A stretch of 64,000 nucleotides of DNA from Molossus alvarezi (GCA_037176705.1 CM073890.1:100802591-100866590), one strand, 5' to 3'; shown: positions 25,915-38,089, counted from the stretch's first letter. The notes: a model not told the origin generated them from the sequence alone. Made by a program: numbers and translations.

Positions 25915-26105
25915 GGCAGGGGTTAAGGAAATCATTTAAATCGTGGTCATTGGAATCAGAAACACCTAGCTTTATCTGCAGATTTTATCACTTGAAAGTA
26001 AGTTTTATTCTTGGGAAGTTTATTTAACCATTCCAATTTTAACTCCTTCTGTAAGTAAAATAGTAAAATGAAATGGGTTAATTCAAGAAATAAATGAGCC
26101 AATTC
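25915..26105 (+). repeat. MIR-like ancient SINE, plus strand
   Basis: Motif order 'cattggaatcagaaacacct', 'gattttatcacttgaaagta', 'cttgggaagtttatttaacc', 'cttctgtaagtaaaatag' tracks MIR ('ggagtcagactgcctgggtt', 'ccacttactagctgtgtgac', 'cttgggcaagttacttaacc', 'tctgtaaaatgggg'). The 3' half is duplicated in inverted form at 25570-25702. Confidence 0.65.
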
Positions 26106-26287
26106 ATAAGATACCACTTACCAAAAAATCTAAAATTATGTAAACCTATATGCTGAATCAAAGAAAGTCAATATGTAGAGGTCAATGAACACTGACCTGC
26201 TCTAAAACCATGGAATGAAAAATAATATCCTCTTTTGGGGGGTATTTAGATTTCAAGTGATGAAGAGACTATAGCTATTAATAGTGG
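26030..26287 (+). repeat. Central segment with two inverted partners (arms A' and B)
   Basis: The left part (26030-26170) is the inverted partner of 25570-25702. The right part (26158-26287) is the inverted partner of 26612-26741. The two parts overlap at 'tcaaagaaagtca'. The segment is continuous here but its two inverted copies lie apart, on opposite sides. Confidence 0.85.
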
Positions 26288-26289
26288 AT

Positions 26290-26325
26290 ATTAATTTTCA
26301 AGAGTCCAAACATTAATTTTCAAGA
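26290..26325. repeat. Short direct repeat attaattttcaaga x2
   Basis: A 14-bp unit occurs at 26290-26303 and again at 26312-26325, just inside the spacer of the B inverted repeat. Confidence 0.85.
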
Positions 26326-26611
26326 TCATTACTACCAAGGCTGGGTAAATGGTCTGCAGGGACCAGTGCAACCTGGAAATATGGAGTCCCTGACTCAGAG
26401 CGCAAGGGAAGGGGTGCCGTTCAAGCACTAAGGTGGACCACTTCAAAGTCACTAAAACTATCATGGACTTTCGCTTTTCTCTGATCACAAATTCCTTCCA
26501 CGCTCATGCCTATGCATTATTCCTTTTCCCTCATAAATTCAGTTTACACATAGGTTCCAAATATCTCGATCCTGAATATGCCCCAAGGAAAGTTTGATAA
26601 ATATCCACATT

Positions 26612-26741
26612 CACTATTAATAGCTACGGTCTCTTCATCACTTGAAATCTAAATACCCCCCAAAAAAGGATATCATTTTTTATTCCATGGTTTTAGAGCA
26701 GGTCAGTGTTCATTGGCCTCAACATACTGACTTTCTTTGAT
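26612..26741 (-). repeat. Inverted copy (arm B') of 26158-26287
   Basis: About 130 bp with about 8 differences by eye, near 94 percent identity, so clearly younger or better preserved than arm A. A conserved internal block is 'gtatttagatttcaagtgat' on the minus strand. Spacer to arm B is about 324 bp. Confidence 0.88.
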
Positions 26742-26759
26742 TTGGCTCTTCACCATTCT

Positions 26760-28520
26760 TCAGCGAGCTATGAGTATGGGATAGAGAGGGAGAGTCTCAT
26801 GGTCTTCATCACTGAGGGGCATTGTTGGCGATGCTGAGGTGTTTTCCATCAGAACACAGGGTGGGAAGTCTAGATGGTTAGGGTTTTTTTGTTTGTTTTG
26901 TTTTTGTTGTTGTGATTTTTAATATGCAAAATATGGAAGAAGCACTTTAACCCAAATAATTTAAGTTGGCAGAAACCTTAAAATAAATGTGGTATATACT
27001 TTATACATTTCTTTTTAACTTTGAAAGTAGATATGTAAATTTAAAATTTTATCGATTAAGGCCAAGGGTTTTGCTTGTAAGTCAGCTGATGGACAATCCT
27101 GTGTGCTTTCTCTTTCTATTCTCTTCCTTTTTTTTTTTATTTAAATTAAACCACTCTCTGTAATTTTCCATTTCCATCTCTTTAAAGCACATCAAGCAAT
27201 TACAAACATTTTTGTAAGCAATTCTTGTGCAGAATCCCTTTTAAATTCTGTGATTTTTTTCACCAGTTTTTTATAATTATTCAGACAGCACTTACTTTGA
27301 GAAAATATTTCGAGAAACTCACCTTTACAGAGTTGTTTCCAAAGCATACAGCTTAGTTTTATGGAAACAATTCTATCTTCAGACTCCTATTTTCATAAGT
27401 TTAAGTAATATTTAAGTACATTATGTAAGTAAAAACACAAAACAACTGGTACAAGCAGATTTAGGATAAACACATCTGATACTTGGTACACACACCACCG
27501 AAACAAAGAGAACAGAATGTGGGAGACAGAAGTTCTGTGAGACAAAATCATACAAGCTGTAGACTTCAGTAGATATGTTAACAGAGGGACTGGAAAGCAT
27601 GGTAGGTTGACAAAATGGAGGTCATTAAATGAACTTTTGCTATATTCTTATTCCTTATCTCTTTAAATGTAACTTATTTTCTTCTGGTCTTACCAAATTT
27701 GTCTATAAATGGGAAGGGAAAGTTGAAACAAATGTGCGTTTTTTCATACCTACTAAATATGTAAACACTTCTGCCTTTTTTAATGCACATAATGAGATAA
27801 TACTCATAGCTGAGAATGATGAGCTTGTAATCAGTATTTTTTTTTTTTAATGCACTATAATCAAGATCTGTAGGATGGAACTCAGAAACAACACCCGTAA
27901 TTAATGCTGAGTATAGGCATTTTGGGAAATATGACAGGAAGGATAAATTTGTTTAAAATATTGTAGATCTGGGCTGAAAGCTTTTCATAAAAGAGCATGA
28001 TTAATTGATAGAGTTTCCACCCGGAGAAAGGAACTAAGAAAAATGGCAAAGATCGTTCCCATGAGAAAAACTCAGTTTAGTGATTTTAAATCCAGATCAT
28101 ACATGGGCACTACTTTTAGACAAACCACCTGAGAAACAGTAACAATTAACTGGAACCAGATGGGTATAATTTTGACCAAAAATGCTTTTCAACCTCTTTA
28201 GATTAATATTTATATATTTTTCATATCTTACATGTAAAACATTATGAAGATTTTAAGCCTTTGTCTTCATCTAAGAATGACTGAGGCTTTCTTTCTCACT
28301 CGTTCAGAGGTAAGGACCCCTCTCTCCCCAACCCTTCCTCGGGAGGAGTGCTAATTCAAGGTTCAAGGTCCGGAGTCTCAGGAAGCAATTGAGTTTTATT
28401 GCCTCGAGCAATAAATAAGGATTTTCTCAGCTCCTGTCTTCATATTAATAGTATGGAACATATAATTTCCTATTTTCATGCTGATTTTGTTCTTAATAGA
28501 TTGAGGTAAAATGCATACTC
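26760..28520. other. Intergenic DNA, nothing recognised
   Basis: Contains a T/G-rich tract near 26886-26920 and T runs near 27129 and 27839. A 73-codon frame at 27629-27850 has no domain signal. Confidence 0.5.
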
Positions 28521-28524
28521 CAAA

Positions 28525-28640
28525 GTAGCTAGGTACTTTATCTGCTTGAATTTTTATCTCTACATCTCTAAAACCTAGAAAAGTATGTGGTACAAGTTGG
28601 ATGTAAGTTGGGATTCAATGAATATATAAGTGAAGGCCAT
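28525..28640 (+). repeat. L2-like 3' end (tentative)
   Basis: 'ctctaaaacctagaaaagta' followed by 'gggattcaatgaatatataa' resembles the L2 end pattern (cctagcacagtgcc..., ctcaataaatatttg). Strongly diverged. Confidence 0.4.
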
Positions 28641-28928
28641 GGACGGTTTTCTCTGTCATTGACGGACCGCTGATGAAATTGGTGATGGTTCTGTAACATT
28701 CCGCAGTGTTGACACGCCTGCCCCATACATGTAAGCACAGGTAAATACACATTTGTGTCAACCTCGAATCTTGAATCAATTTCTAGAACTGGGGATCCTG
28801 ATGCAACATGTGTGAGCAGTTCTAAGGATTTCGCTACCCTTTCTAATTGTCTTAGGGAAAGAATATTACTGCAAATATAGAAAAATTGTGCTTTAACTAT
28901 AGTAGTCTAATTTTGAAAGCTACAGTAA

Positions 28929-29145
28929 GCCCAGCCAGTGTGGTTCAGTGGTTGAGCATTGACTCATGCACCAAGAGGTCATTGGTTTGATTCCTGGTCA
29001 GGACATAGCCCAGGTTGTGGGCCTGATCCCCAGTGGGGAGCACGCAGGAGGCAGCCAATTGATGTTCTCTCTCGTCGATGTTTCTATCTCTCTCTCCTTC
29101 TCACTTCCTCTCTCTAAAATCAATAAAGGAAAAAAATAATTTAAA
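28929..29145 (+). mobile_element. Ves SINE (aaatcaata-tail subtype)
   Basis: Head 'gcccagccagtgtggttcag', B-box-like 'ttggtttgattcctgg', body 'gatccccagtggggagcacg', tail 'ctctaaaatcaataaagg' with an A-rich end. No clear target duplication. Confidence 0.93.
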
Positions 29146-29494
29146 AAATGAAATAAAAGGTATATTAATTTTGAAATGCATCAATTTTTGTTATAATAAT
29201 AGATTTCACTTTTTTATACTTAACTATAACATCTGCATTTAATTTTACTCTATTATAAAATAAGTTACAATACATTTTATCAAGTATGTAATGACTGTGT
29301 TAAAAAGTGTTAGTCAAACTTTTAAATATGAAAATTTCAAAAATCATATATCCATTTGTCATACATTGCACATCTTTGGTCACTTCCGGAGATTTATATA
29401 ATCTTCCAATAAACTATAATTATGTCATAATTTTAATGTTATTTGCTTTTATTATTTTATTATTTTTAAAATTAATTAATCTTAATGCCGTCAG

Positions 29495-29614
29495 GGCACA
29501 AACCCCAACTGGGGATCTGGTCCACAACCTGGGTTTGTACCCTGACCGGGAATCTAACTGGCGACTTCTTGGTGCATGGGTCAATGCTCAACCACCAAGC
29601 CACACCGGCCAGGA
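29495..29614 (-). mobile_element. Ves SINE, head half only, minus strand
   Basis: From 'tcctggccggtgtggcttgg' (minus strand, ending near 29614) the match runs about 120 bp to 'gatccccagttggggtttgt'. The CT-rich body and A tail are missing, so the copy is truncated at its 3' end. Confidence 0.88.
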
Positions 29615-30700
29615 TATAATAATCTTTTTTACCTGATGTTAAAATTAAATCTCTTTTATTTGGTCTGTTGCTAAGTTTTACATTTTCAACTTCATGAAAC
29701 CATTTTTTTTTTCTCTTCCTCCCTCTCTATTTCATTTTTCCTTATCAAAGTAGCTTAACTATTACCTTTTTTGTTTGTGTTTTTTCCTAAAAAGACATAA
29801 TTGAGTTTAATCATCAATTTTGCATGCAGTTTTCTTTGTTATAACTTATCCTTTTATCTTCACTTTATATTATTTTTTATACTTTTCTGATAATGTTCTG
29901 CTAATTGATATATTTTATTTTATTTTATTTTATTCAATGTTAGTTCACTTGTGTTGCAATATTCTTGGCCAATTTCTCTGCATTGTTATATATACCTTTT
30001 TTACTTTAATTAATTTCTAAATAATTTATAAACTATGATTTATCTTTGTGTGATTATGAAGTAACTGAGTATAAACTTTGTTAAGGATTTTTCTTGTTCC
30101 TCTTATAATTCTGAAATGTCATTAAATAATGGAGCCTATCAACTTTCTCCTTTGTTGACCTTTTCAAAAGATTATTGTGTCTGCGTATGTGTGCATGCAT
30201 GTGTATGTTTGTGTTTTAAATCCTAAACAATTATGATGATACTGAAACTATCTCATAGACACTTAAAAGTGGCATGTTTTCTGTACGGTTTATAGCTCTA
30301 ATTATGTAATAATTTTATAGCATTAATTATGTTGCATTTTGTTCATATCAATCATTTTTACCCACTTAACTCAAGGTTTAAGGGATTTTTGCAATAACTA
30401 TTCCAGTGCATTTTTTGCTCTATTTATAAGAGTTTAATATATATTGTGTTAAAATAGATAATGATTAGCCAGTTTTCTTGAATAATATTGTTTATTTAAT
30501 AATATTTTTCTTGAGTTCTACCTCTTGATGTAAACATATTGATCCCTGGTTATCTGTTGTTGTTAATTAGTCTGAGAGTCATTTTGCTATCAATATATTT
30601 GGTTCACTTTGTATTAGTTGTAGTTTACAGTCTCTAGAAAATGAGAATATTTTTTCTTTTTTTCTTAATGGTTGTGTTTTTTATTTTATTGCTTATTTTT
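29615..30700. other. Intergenic AT-rich DNA
   Basis: Very T-rich on the plus strand, with a TATTT-type run near 29910-29935 and a TG-rich stretch near 30180-30215. It could be an old antisense LINE, but no diagnostic motif was found. Confidence 0.45.
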
Positions 30701-30811
30701 GCCCTGGCTGGTTTAGCTCAGCGGTTGGAATATCGGCCTGAGGACCAGAGTGTCCCGGGTTCAGTTCCCACTAGGGGCACGTATCCAAAACAAACAAACA
30801 AACAAACAAAA
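30701..30811 (+). mobile_element. Ves SINE head fused to a (CAAA)n tail
   Basis: About 84 bp of tRNA-like head (gccctggctggtttagctca ... gggttcagttcccactaggg) ends abruptly at 'gcacgtat', followed directly by CAAA repeats to about 30811 and a TA/CA tract to about 30850. The CT-rich body and the gaggat tail are absent. Confidence 0.88.
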
Positions 30812-30849
30812 AATATATATACACACATACACACACACATATATGTAAT

Positions 30850-33600
30850 ATATTATTTGTAACAAAACAAAAAATTATATTTTTAGCAATAAAGGTTTTA
30901 ATCTCATTTACATTTACTTTCAGAATTGACATATTCAGCTTTTGTTAACTTCAGTGCACTGTTTTTTTTTTTTTTAATTCTTGTTTTCATGATACCATGC
31001 ATGCTCCATGAACTACTTTTCTTCCAAATGTTTCCTCTGGTGATATTATTATGGAAAATATATCACATTCATTATTAGCCTTCTACACTAGCTATACGTA
31101 TTATCTACATCTTGAAACCTAGGTAGTAATGAAGAAACAGAAAATATGAAAGCCTTTTGGGTTGCCAAGCAGTTTAGAAGTAGTAAACCATCATTTTAAT
31201 ATGGTTCTGGTATAAATGACCATATTGTATGTACCTTTAACCAAAAAAAAAAATATCCCTTGTATATTTTACCAAGGCTAACAGTTCACACACTGAGCCA
31301 TAAAATGCTATTTGAGACTGCAGTCAAACACAGGCCAAGATGAAATGGAATGAGCTCATTGCAGTAATGTATATCGGTGTACTACAGGGTCTCTCTGTGT
31401 TAATTGGTGTCATATTTTAAAGGCCATGGTCAGTAATTTTCATTTGATATAAGTGGCCATTTGGCAACACAATAGTGCTATAAGGAGCTGAGTAATGGGA
31501 TCAAAAGGACACTTCCCTTAGCTGACTATTACTTCTTATTTAATATACATTAAATAGACTATTAGTCGGGAAACCTTGTAAAGAGGCTGTGGCACCATTT
31601 ATAGCTATTGAAAATAATTAAAATTATGATGGGATGATTAAAGGAAAGCGTTATACATAAGGAAATATATGATCAAAGACTTACTTGGAAGGATTTGGTG
31701 ATTCCCTAAAATAGATTAAAAGTCACCGGAAAACGATAAAGCACGTAGTCTTTATGATTGCTAAGGTCAACTTAATGGCACATGGCAGGATGTTGGTAAG
31801 AGTGTAACGGTCTTGTTTCCATATCTAGTAGTTGAGGTGACAGTGTGCATGCAAATGAAATAGTAAGTTGAAAATGTAAAAATTATGGCTATGAAGATGT
31901 GTCTGGAACTAAAAGTCACATGCAAATATCTTATTGTAGGTTGCACAAAGTACCTTCTGGAGGGAAGGCAAAACTTTACCTCTGCCTAACCTAAGCTTCC
32001 AGCTCCATTTTCAACAGAGAACAATACATTTGTAGCAAATGTCGGTACAAACTGAAGCAGTTCTGTGCTTCCAAGCACAACCAACCCCGAGGAGATAAAT
32101 GTATGGGAGGAAACTGACGGAGGAAGGTTTGCAGATTTCGTCAGTCCTTCCCTCCTATGGACTGATACGAGTTTGTCTCCAGCACAAGGGCATATTACAC
32201 CCTGCCTTTAGGCAAAGCAGAAAGAGCTTTTATTCTGGCTTTGCTGCTTTTTAATCGACTTTAGCTCAAAACAATTTTCCACACAGGCATATTTTGGGAC
32301 AACAGTTCTGATTTCTTTCAACTTTCTTGTTTATCTCAACCTCCTTAGAGGGGTGTGCTAGTAAGGAGAAGAAACATAGTGAAAGTAGAACTTTTATCAC
32401 AGGACTCCTTTTCAGATTTTTATAATTCTTATAAATAATTATAAATAATTTCCATAACTATGAATAGATTAATCAATCTAGTACTTGAGTGCAGGAACAT
32501 ATTGGACATTGGGATTCTGAGAATACTGGACCATCCAATCTTCATGACATGTTGTATGAAAAGAGCATAATTTCTTAATAGACAAAAAAAAATTTTTAAC
32601 CCCAAAATAAAGAAAGCTAAAAGTTGACTTGTATAAAAAATGTATACATGTGATAGATAATCTGTGAGGGGGAAAAATGTTTGTATTGTTCATGTTTCAA
32701 ACATGTCGACAGATTTCATACAATGAGGATATAATTCTTGCTGTGATATCACTTAAGTTCTAGTCAGAAAGATAGACCATGGACAGACAAACATATAAAT
32801 TTTTTTTTTTTTTTTTAGAAATAAATAATTGGTCTGAAAAAATAAAATACAGTTATGTGATAAAAGGTAACCAAGCTAGCATGGCTTTTATATTGAATTA
32901 CAAAAAAGAGGGGGTATTTGATTAAAATAAGTACAAAATAAGAATACTAAATCCAAAATTAAATGTAGGCAGGTGCCTGTCGTGAATGTCCCTGAATTAT
33001 TCTTACTCCAACTCTATTCGGTGAAAAACTGAAAGAATAACTTCTAGAGTAAATTGAGAGGAATGACTTCATGAACTGAGATCACCAATTCTATCAAATG
33101 GCCAGTTACAGTTCTTAAAATACCTAGAACTCTTCGCATCCTCTCCTTCGACTCTGAGAATTCCTACAGACTGTGTAATTAATTAACAATTAGTCAGCAG
33201 TATTAGGAATTACGAGTGATAAATCCTTCCTGTGGAACTGTCAGAACCCAGATGGCGTGATGAGGGCTGAGGTTCCTCTGCTCTGTGCATGAGCTGTGAG
33301 GAGCACGAACAGCCCCAAGTTGCACTGAAATTTCTGATAAACAATAATTTTTATTATAGGTATGCTCCTAATATTTTGTAAAACACACACACACATATAA
33401 ATGATCTGAAATGCAAATTTGACAGCTGTCCTGTATTTTATCTAGCAACCCTAGGCTTATGAGGCATAAGATTAATTATATGATAACCAGTTGGTTAAAA
33501 TAGTGACCTTTTTTTGCATAGAGTTCACAGTTGAGGCTCTGGGAGAATATGGGACATTTTAGAAAAATAAGACTTTCCAATAAGTATTAACTATTGGTGT
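30850..33600. other. Intergenic DNA, nothing recognised
   Basis: T runs lie at 30962-30976 and 32800-32817. A minus-strand frame at 32478-32693 is unremarkable. The 31.4-32.3 kb stretch is mid-GC without assigned repeat or coding signal. Confidence 0.45.
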
Positions 33601-33649
33601 GTGTCGATGACTTAGGTTCACTCTTTGGAACTTCAGTTTAAGCGGACCA

Positions 33650-33800
33650 GGCTGAAAGAAGAAAAGGCACGTACGTGCCGCTGCGAGAAAGGAGCACCTT
33701 CCTCTTTCTGCCGGAGACCCAGCGCGGAGTGTCTGCGATTTGAAACGGCCAAAGTGGCCTCTCTGCCTCTTGGCATAGTTGTGTCAAGCCCAAAACAACA
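33650..33800. other. Small CpG-containing patch in AT-rich DNA
   Basis: Roughly ten CpG occur within about 150 bp ('acgtacgtgccgctgcgag', 'gccggagacccagcgcgg', 'cgatttgaaacgg'), while the flanks are almost CpG-free. Overlapping frames of 65-86 codons cross it on both strands. It could be a small first exon or promoter, a retrotransposed fragment or a conserved element; the sequence alone does not decide. Confidence 0.4.
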
Positions 33801-34295
33801 GCAAACGAGGGTAGAAGCAATGAAACACAAAACAAAATCTATATTTTTTTTAGAAATATATATTACAATGTTTTATAGAAGGTAGAAAACCTTGCTGAAC
33901 CTGGAAAAAAACTGCCACATCAAATGTGGTGTCCTCGAGTGGAGGTCATGTCTTCTTGGAGCTGAGACCCCAGGCCAGTTCCCGTTCTTACAGGAAAGGG
34001 CTACACTACCATTGCTGCTTACAAATCACAGAGCGATTCTTGAGTCCCTAACTGCTCCAGTTAGATCTTCAGACTAAAGGGCTCATTGTTCACCGCGACG
34101 TTAGTAACTCTTTGTTCTTGAAACCAAACAAGTACATTGATATTTAAAATATTTTAGTTTCAAATTGTATTTATTGTATCTCTTCAGAGACCCAAATCAT
34201 ATTTTTTGTACTTAAGAAAAAATGCTATTTATATTTTCAAAATGGAATATTGAATATAAAAAGGTTTTATTTCTATGATAATATCTAATTCGTTC
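33801..34295. other. Intergenic DNA, nothing recognised
   Basis: A 61-codon plus-strand frame at 33892-34077 lacks domain signal. Confidence 0.45.
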
Positions 34296-34310
34296 ATAAA
34301 TACAGTTCTT

Positions 34311-34549
34311 GCCCTGGCTGGTTTGGCTCAGTGGTTGGAGTGTCGGCCCGCAGACCAGAGAGTCCTGGGTTCAGTTTCCGCTGAGGGCACGTACCTCAGT
34401 TGCAGTTTGTCCCCAGCCCCTTTTGGGGTCGTGTGGGTGGTGACCAGTCAATGTATCCCTCTGACATCGATGTTTCTCTCTCTCTCCCTCTCACTCTATC
34501 TGAAGATGAGTGCAAAAATGTCCTCTAGTGAGGATTCAAAGAAAAAAAC
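34311..34549 (+). mobile_element. Ves SINE, full length (cctcgggt-tail subtype)
   Basis: Head 'gccctggctggtttggctca', B-box-like 'gggttcagtttcc', CT tract, tail 'atgtcctctagtgaggattc' and A-rich end. Flanks ataaatacagttctt (34296-34310) and ataaacacagttctt (34550-34564) are a 15-bp duplication with one difference. Confidence 0.96.
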
Positions 34550-34706
34550 ATAAACACAGTTCTTAAAGTTATTAGTGATGGGGTCAGTGGATGAACTGAG
34601 TTTCTAATTGATGTTGCAATGTAGGTAGTATATCATTATTATCCAATCACTTGGATCCATACATATAATATAAGAAGTTCATGGGTAATTTAGCTACTGT
34701 GTATAA

Positions 34707-34913
34707 TTTTTTTTTCTTTATTGATTTTAGAAAGAGAGGAAGGGAGAGGGAGAGAGATAGAAATATCAATGAGAGAGAACATCGATTGGCCTCCTCCTGC
34801 ACGACCCCATTGGGGATCAGTCCCCAACCTGGGCATGTGCCCTGACTGGGAATTGAACGGCCAACCTCTTGGTGCAGGGGTCAATGCTCAACCAGTGAAC
34901 TGCACCAGCCGGG
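34707..34913 (-). mobile_element. Ves SINE (aaatcaata-tail subtype)
   Basis: The minus strand reads from head near 34913 to a T run at about 34707-34716. Flanks ctactgtgtataa (34694-34706) and ctactatgtataa (34914-34926) are a 13-bp duplication with one difference. Confidence 0.95.
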
Positions 34914-34926
34914 CTACTATGTATAA

Positions 34927-36983
34927 CTTTAGAGAACTGATGACTAAAAATGCTCCTATTAATTCTTGTACCAGTATATGACACCTTTTCAACACTAGGC
35001 ATGTTATATACTTCATTTCAGAACAATAATGAAACATAACAAACTGAGCTTTAGTGATAGTAACAAAACTGTTGAGCCCACACAGTGCTATATTTGAAGA
35101 ATTAACATGTAACTCTAGCTATGCCTGACTCCAAAACATATACTTTCTCAACTATTCTCCTTCAAGTTGGAGACTGGAACCAAGGAGTGGAATTGGATGT
35201 GTAGACAGCATTCTTTGTTTTCAGAAAAAGTAAAAACAGATGTAAGATAAGTAGAAAGAACTGTGTCTAGGTTAAGCTTGTGACAAAGGTATCGGTCCTT
35301 AAAAGAAGTCATTTTCATAAAGACACCTTAAAGTACTGTGTGAATGGATAACCGAGGTAACTCTATCAGACATGGGGGGAGGCTTATTAAATGGGATTGA
35401 CTCGCTCTATGTACCAATGCGGAAGAGCATGATCAAGCAACAAACTCTACAGAATATAGCACTGGAATTTTGCAAGTCATTCACATCTGGTTATTTTAAT
35501 TAGATATCACAGCCAAAAATGCTTAAAATCTTTGCAGAACAGTGTTTGCCCAATTTAAAACACTTTTATTAGCATGACATTTTATTGGGATATTTGAAGA
35601 GATAAACACTGCAGGGAAGAAAAATTTTTTTTTCTCAGATTTACATTTATTTGGCCAAGATCATTATATCAGAGTCAAGATAGATAACACAACATTAGGT
35701 AACAGTACCCATAAATAGATAATGAATTAACTGGCTAAAAAAAGGACAGGGACACCAACATATCTTCATTCTTTTTTTTCCCCCCAACACTTTTCTCTCT
35801 TTTACTGTGATCTTAATTTTTATTCACACTCAGTATCCTACCCTTAATCTCTGCTTTAATGTCCTACTTGCTCTTAGCAACATCAAATTATGATGACTTC
35901 CTTAGTGCCTTCATAGCTTTAAGTGTATTTTACTGCTGTGTGATTGCAGGGCATAATTTAAAGCTGAAATTTAACTTTTTAATCTTTTTTTTTGGTTCAG
36001 TAAATTTATTACCTATGAGACGTAGAAGAATTAGAGGAGAAATAATTCTCCAATCACTTCGTAGTAGAGAACCGTCTTACCAGGTGTTCTCAGCTGTAGA
36101 GCTCAGTTAAGCAGGAAGGACCAAGGAAAATGTAGGGGCCACGGTTTCTTCAGTAACAGTGAAAAAATTGGCATGACTGCTGAGACAGTCCTCACTGCTA
36201 TTAGAATGGAAGCACGAGATCAACTGGAAAAGATTTAGACATGGTCATGCAGATAAGTTTCTAAAACAAAGGTTTGGAGTTTAAATACTCTATCCTGATA
36301 AGTGTAGTAAAAGTCTACATCTCTGTGCAAAACCACGAACTTAGTTCAAGGGCAAAAGTGATATGCCAATCAAAATGATTTGTTCTCCCCACACTGGAAT
36401 AAAAGTCATTTAAAAATCAATATGAAGACATCAATTCTTTGATAGAAAGAAAGATGAGTTTGGCTGGGCATGTATAGATACTGAATGTAAAGGCTTGAGA
36501 TCAGGGTACTCTAGAAATATTTGTATTTATTGTTTAAGTCTATGTAGGTAATTGCATATCTGTTCACACTTTTAGAGAAATTCTAGAGGAATTCAATCAT
36601 GTGAATTTTAACTGGCCATTGTGAATAAGATTCTATCTCCTAGAATTAAATCTGAGAGGGATAAACTAGCAATAAATAAGTGGCTAATGGGAAAGTAACT
36701 GACTTTGTGTGATTGCACGTACCTTGTTAAAAAAAAAAGAAAAAAGTAAAATAAAAGAGATATACTGTGGCATAAGAATGAGGAAGAATTGTCATAAATA
36801 TTTAATGAGTACAATGTAGACATAAAAATTTAGTTCATGAAACAGAATGATTTCTTAGAAAATGTATGCTTTATTATCAACTATGAGAAAATAGCATATA
36901 TATGAATGTACATATAAACACATATCAGAGGTGGCAAGAAAGTGAGAAAAATCTTCAGAAGATAAAAAGTTCAGAGAAAGCAC
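34927..36983. other. Intergenic DNA, nothing recognised
   Basis: Frames at 35859-36110 (plus) and 36608-36823 (minus) are AT-rich chance frames. No repeat assigned. Confidence 0.5.
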
Positions 36984-36995
36984 AAATTCAAGAGA

Positions 36996-37203
36996 TAAAG
37001 CAATTTACCCTGTCTCTGGGAGAGGGTGCGGGGGAGTAAACCACAGAATGTATATGCATGTGTGCATGACCAATGGGCATGGACAACAAAGCTGGGGACT
37101 GGGTAGGGAGAGAGGGGGAGGGGGGTGTCAATTGGGGAAAAAGGAGAAACATTTGTAAGAAAATAAGTAAATGAAATAAAAAATTAAAATAAATAAAATA
37201 AAT
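36996..37203 (+). mobile_element. 5'-truncated LINE-1 tail
   Basis: LINE-1 3' UTR: 'gtatatgcatgtgtgcatga', 'catggacaacaaagctgggg', G-rich tract, 'aggagaaacatttgtaagaa', then an A-rich tail with AAAT units. Candidate 12-bp flanks are aaattcaagaga (36984-36995) and aaattcacgaga (37204-37215), one difference. Confidence 0.85.
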
Positions 37204-37206
37204 AAA

Positions 37207-37212
<6 letters not shown>

Positions 37213-37241
<29 letters not shown>
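37213..37241. repeat. (GA)n microsatellite
   Basis: About 14 GA units start inside the right-hand target duplication of the LINE-1 tail, where the left copy has only 'gagata'. The run probably expanded after insertion. Confidence 0.95.
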
Positions 37242-37245
<4 letters not shown>

Positions 37246-37790
37246 GATTTAGCAATGCCTAAGCCCAGCTCCTAGAGCTTCTACAATGCTATAGGACTTA
37301 GAACTTGGACACAGGACACAAACATGAGGTCCTGTTGACTAGAAATGAAATGAAATGATCCATCTCACAATGGTAGATAATGAGAAAAATGCATGTTTCA
37401 GTTTGACTCTGAATAAAGAAGGTGGCGGGGGAGCTCCCTTAAAATTTCTAAGTGCATGACTGTTCATGAAACAAGTTTGGGACTAGGTTTTTACACCACA
37501 CCTGTTTTCAGAAAAACCTAAGTGGATAATTTGGTTTAAATAGACTTTAGTTAGGGAATGCCTCTATTTTCCTTGGAGAAACAAAAGCGAAATTTACCTT
37601 ATATAGATCTCAACAAATTCCCTTAAAAATCTTCACAAATTATGGACAAATTAGAGATCACGAACCACTTGCAGGAAGAATCTGCCATTAGAGAAAGAGA
37701 TAGTAGAAATATTAAACAATCAACTGAGCCAGCTGGTATATAATTTACCAGAAATATACCATGAAATAAGTTTGTTTTATATATTGAAAA
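37242..37790. other. Intergenic DNA, nothing recognised
   Basis: No coding or repeat signal recognised. Confidence 0.5.
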
Positions 37791-37800
37791 AGAAATTACT

Positions 37801-38053
37801 TTTTTTTTTTTATCCTCATCCGAGGACAGTTTTTTGGTTTTTGTTCAGATAGAGTGGGAGGGGGAGAGAGGAAGAGAGAGAGAGAGAGACATCGACGTAA
37901 AAGGGACACATTATCAAATGGTTGCCACCTGCACGACCCAACCAGGATCAGGGACAAACTGCAACCTAGGTACATGCCCTTAGTGGGAACTGGACCCAGG
38001 TCTCTCTGGAGCGCAGGCTAACACTCTAACTGCTGAGCCAAACCGGCCAGGGC
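37801..38053 (-). mobile_element. Ves SINE, full length (cctcgggt-tail subtype)
   Basis: The minus strand reads from 'gccctggccggtttggctca' near 38053 to 'ctgtcctcggatgaggata' and a T run from 37801. Flanks gaaattact (37792-37800) and ggaattact (38060-38068) suggest the target duplication. It sits just left of the old LINE-1 relic. Confidence 0.95.
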
Positions 38054-38089
38054 AAGAGAGGAATTACTTTTTAAATTCTGTTATTTAAA

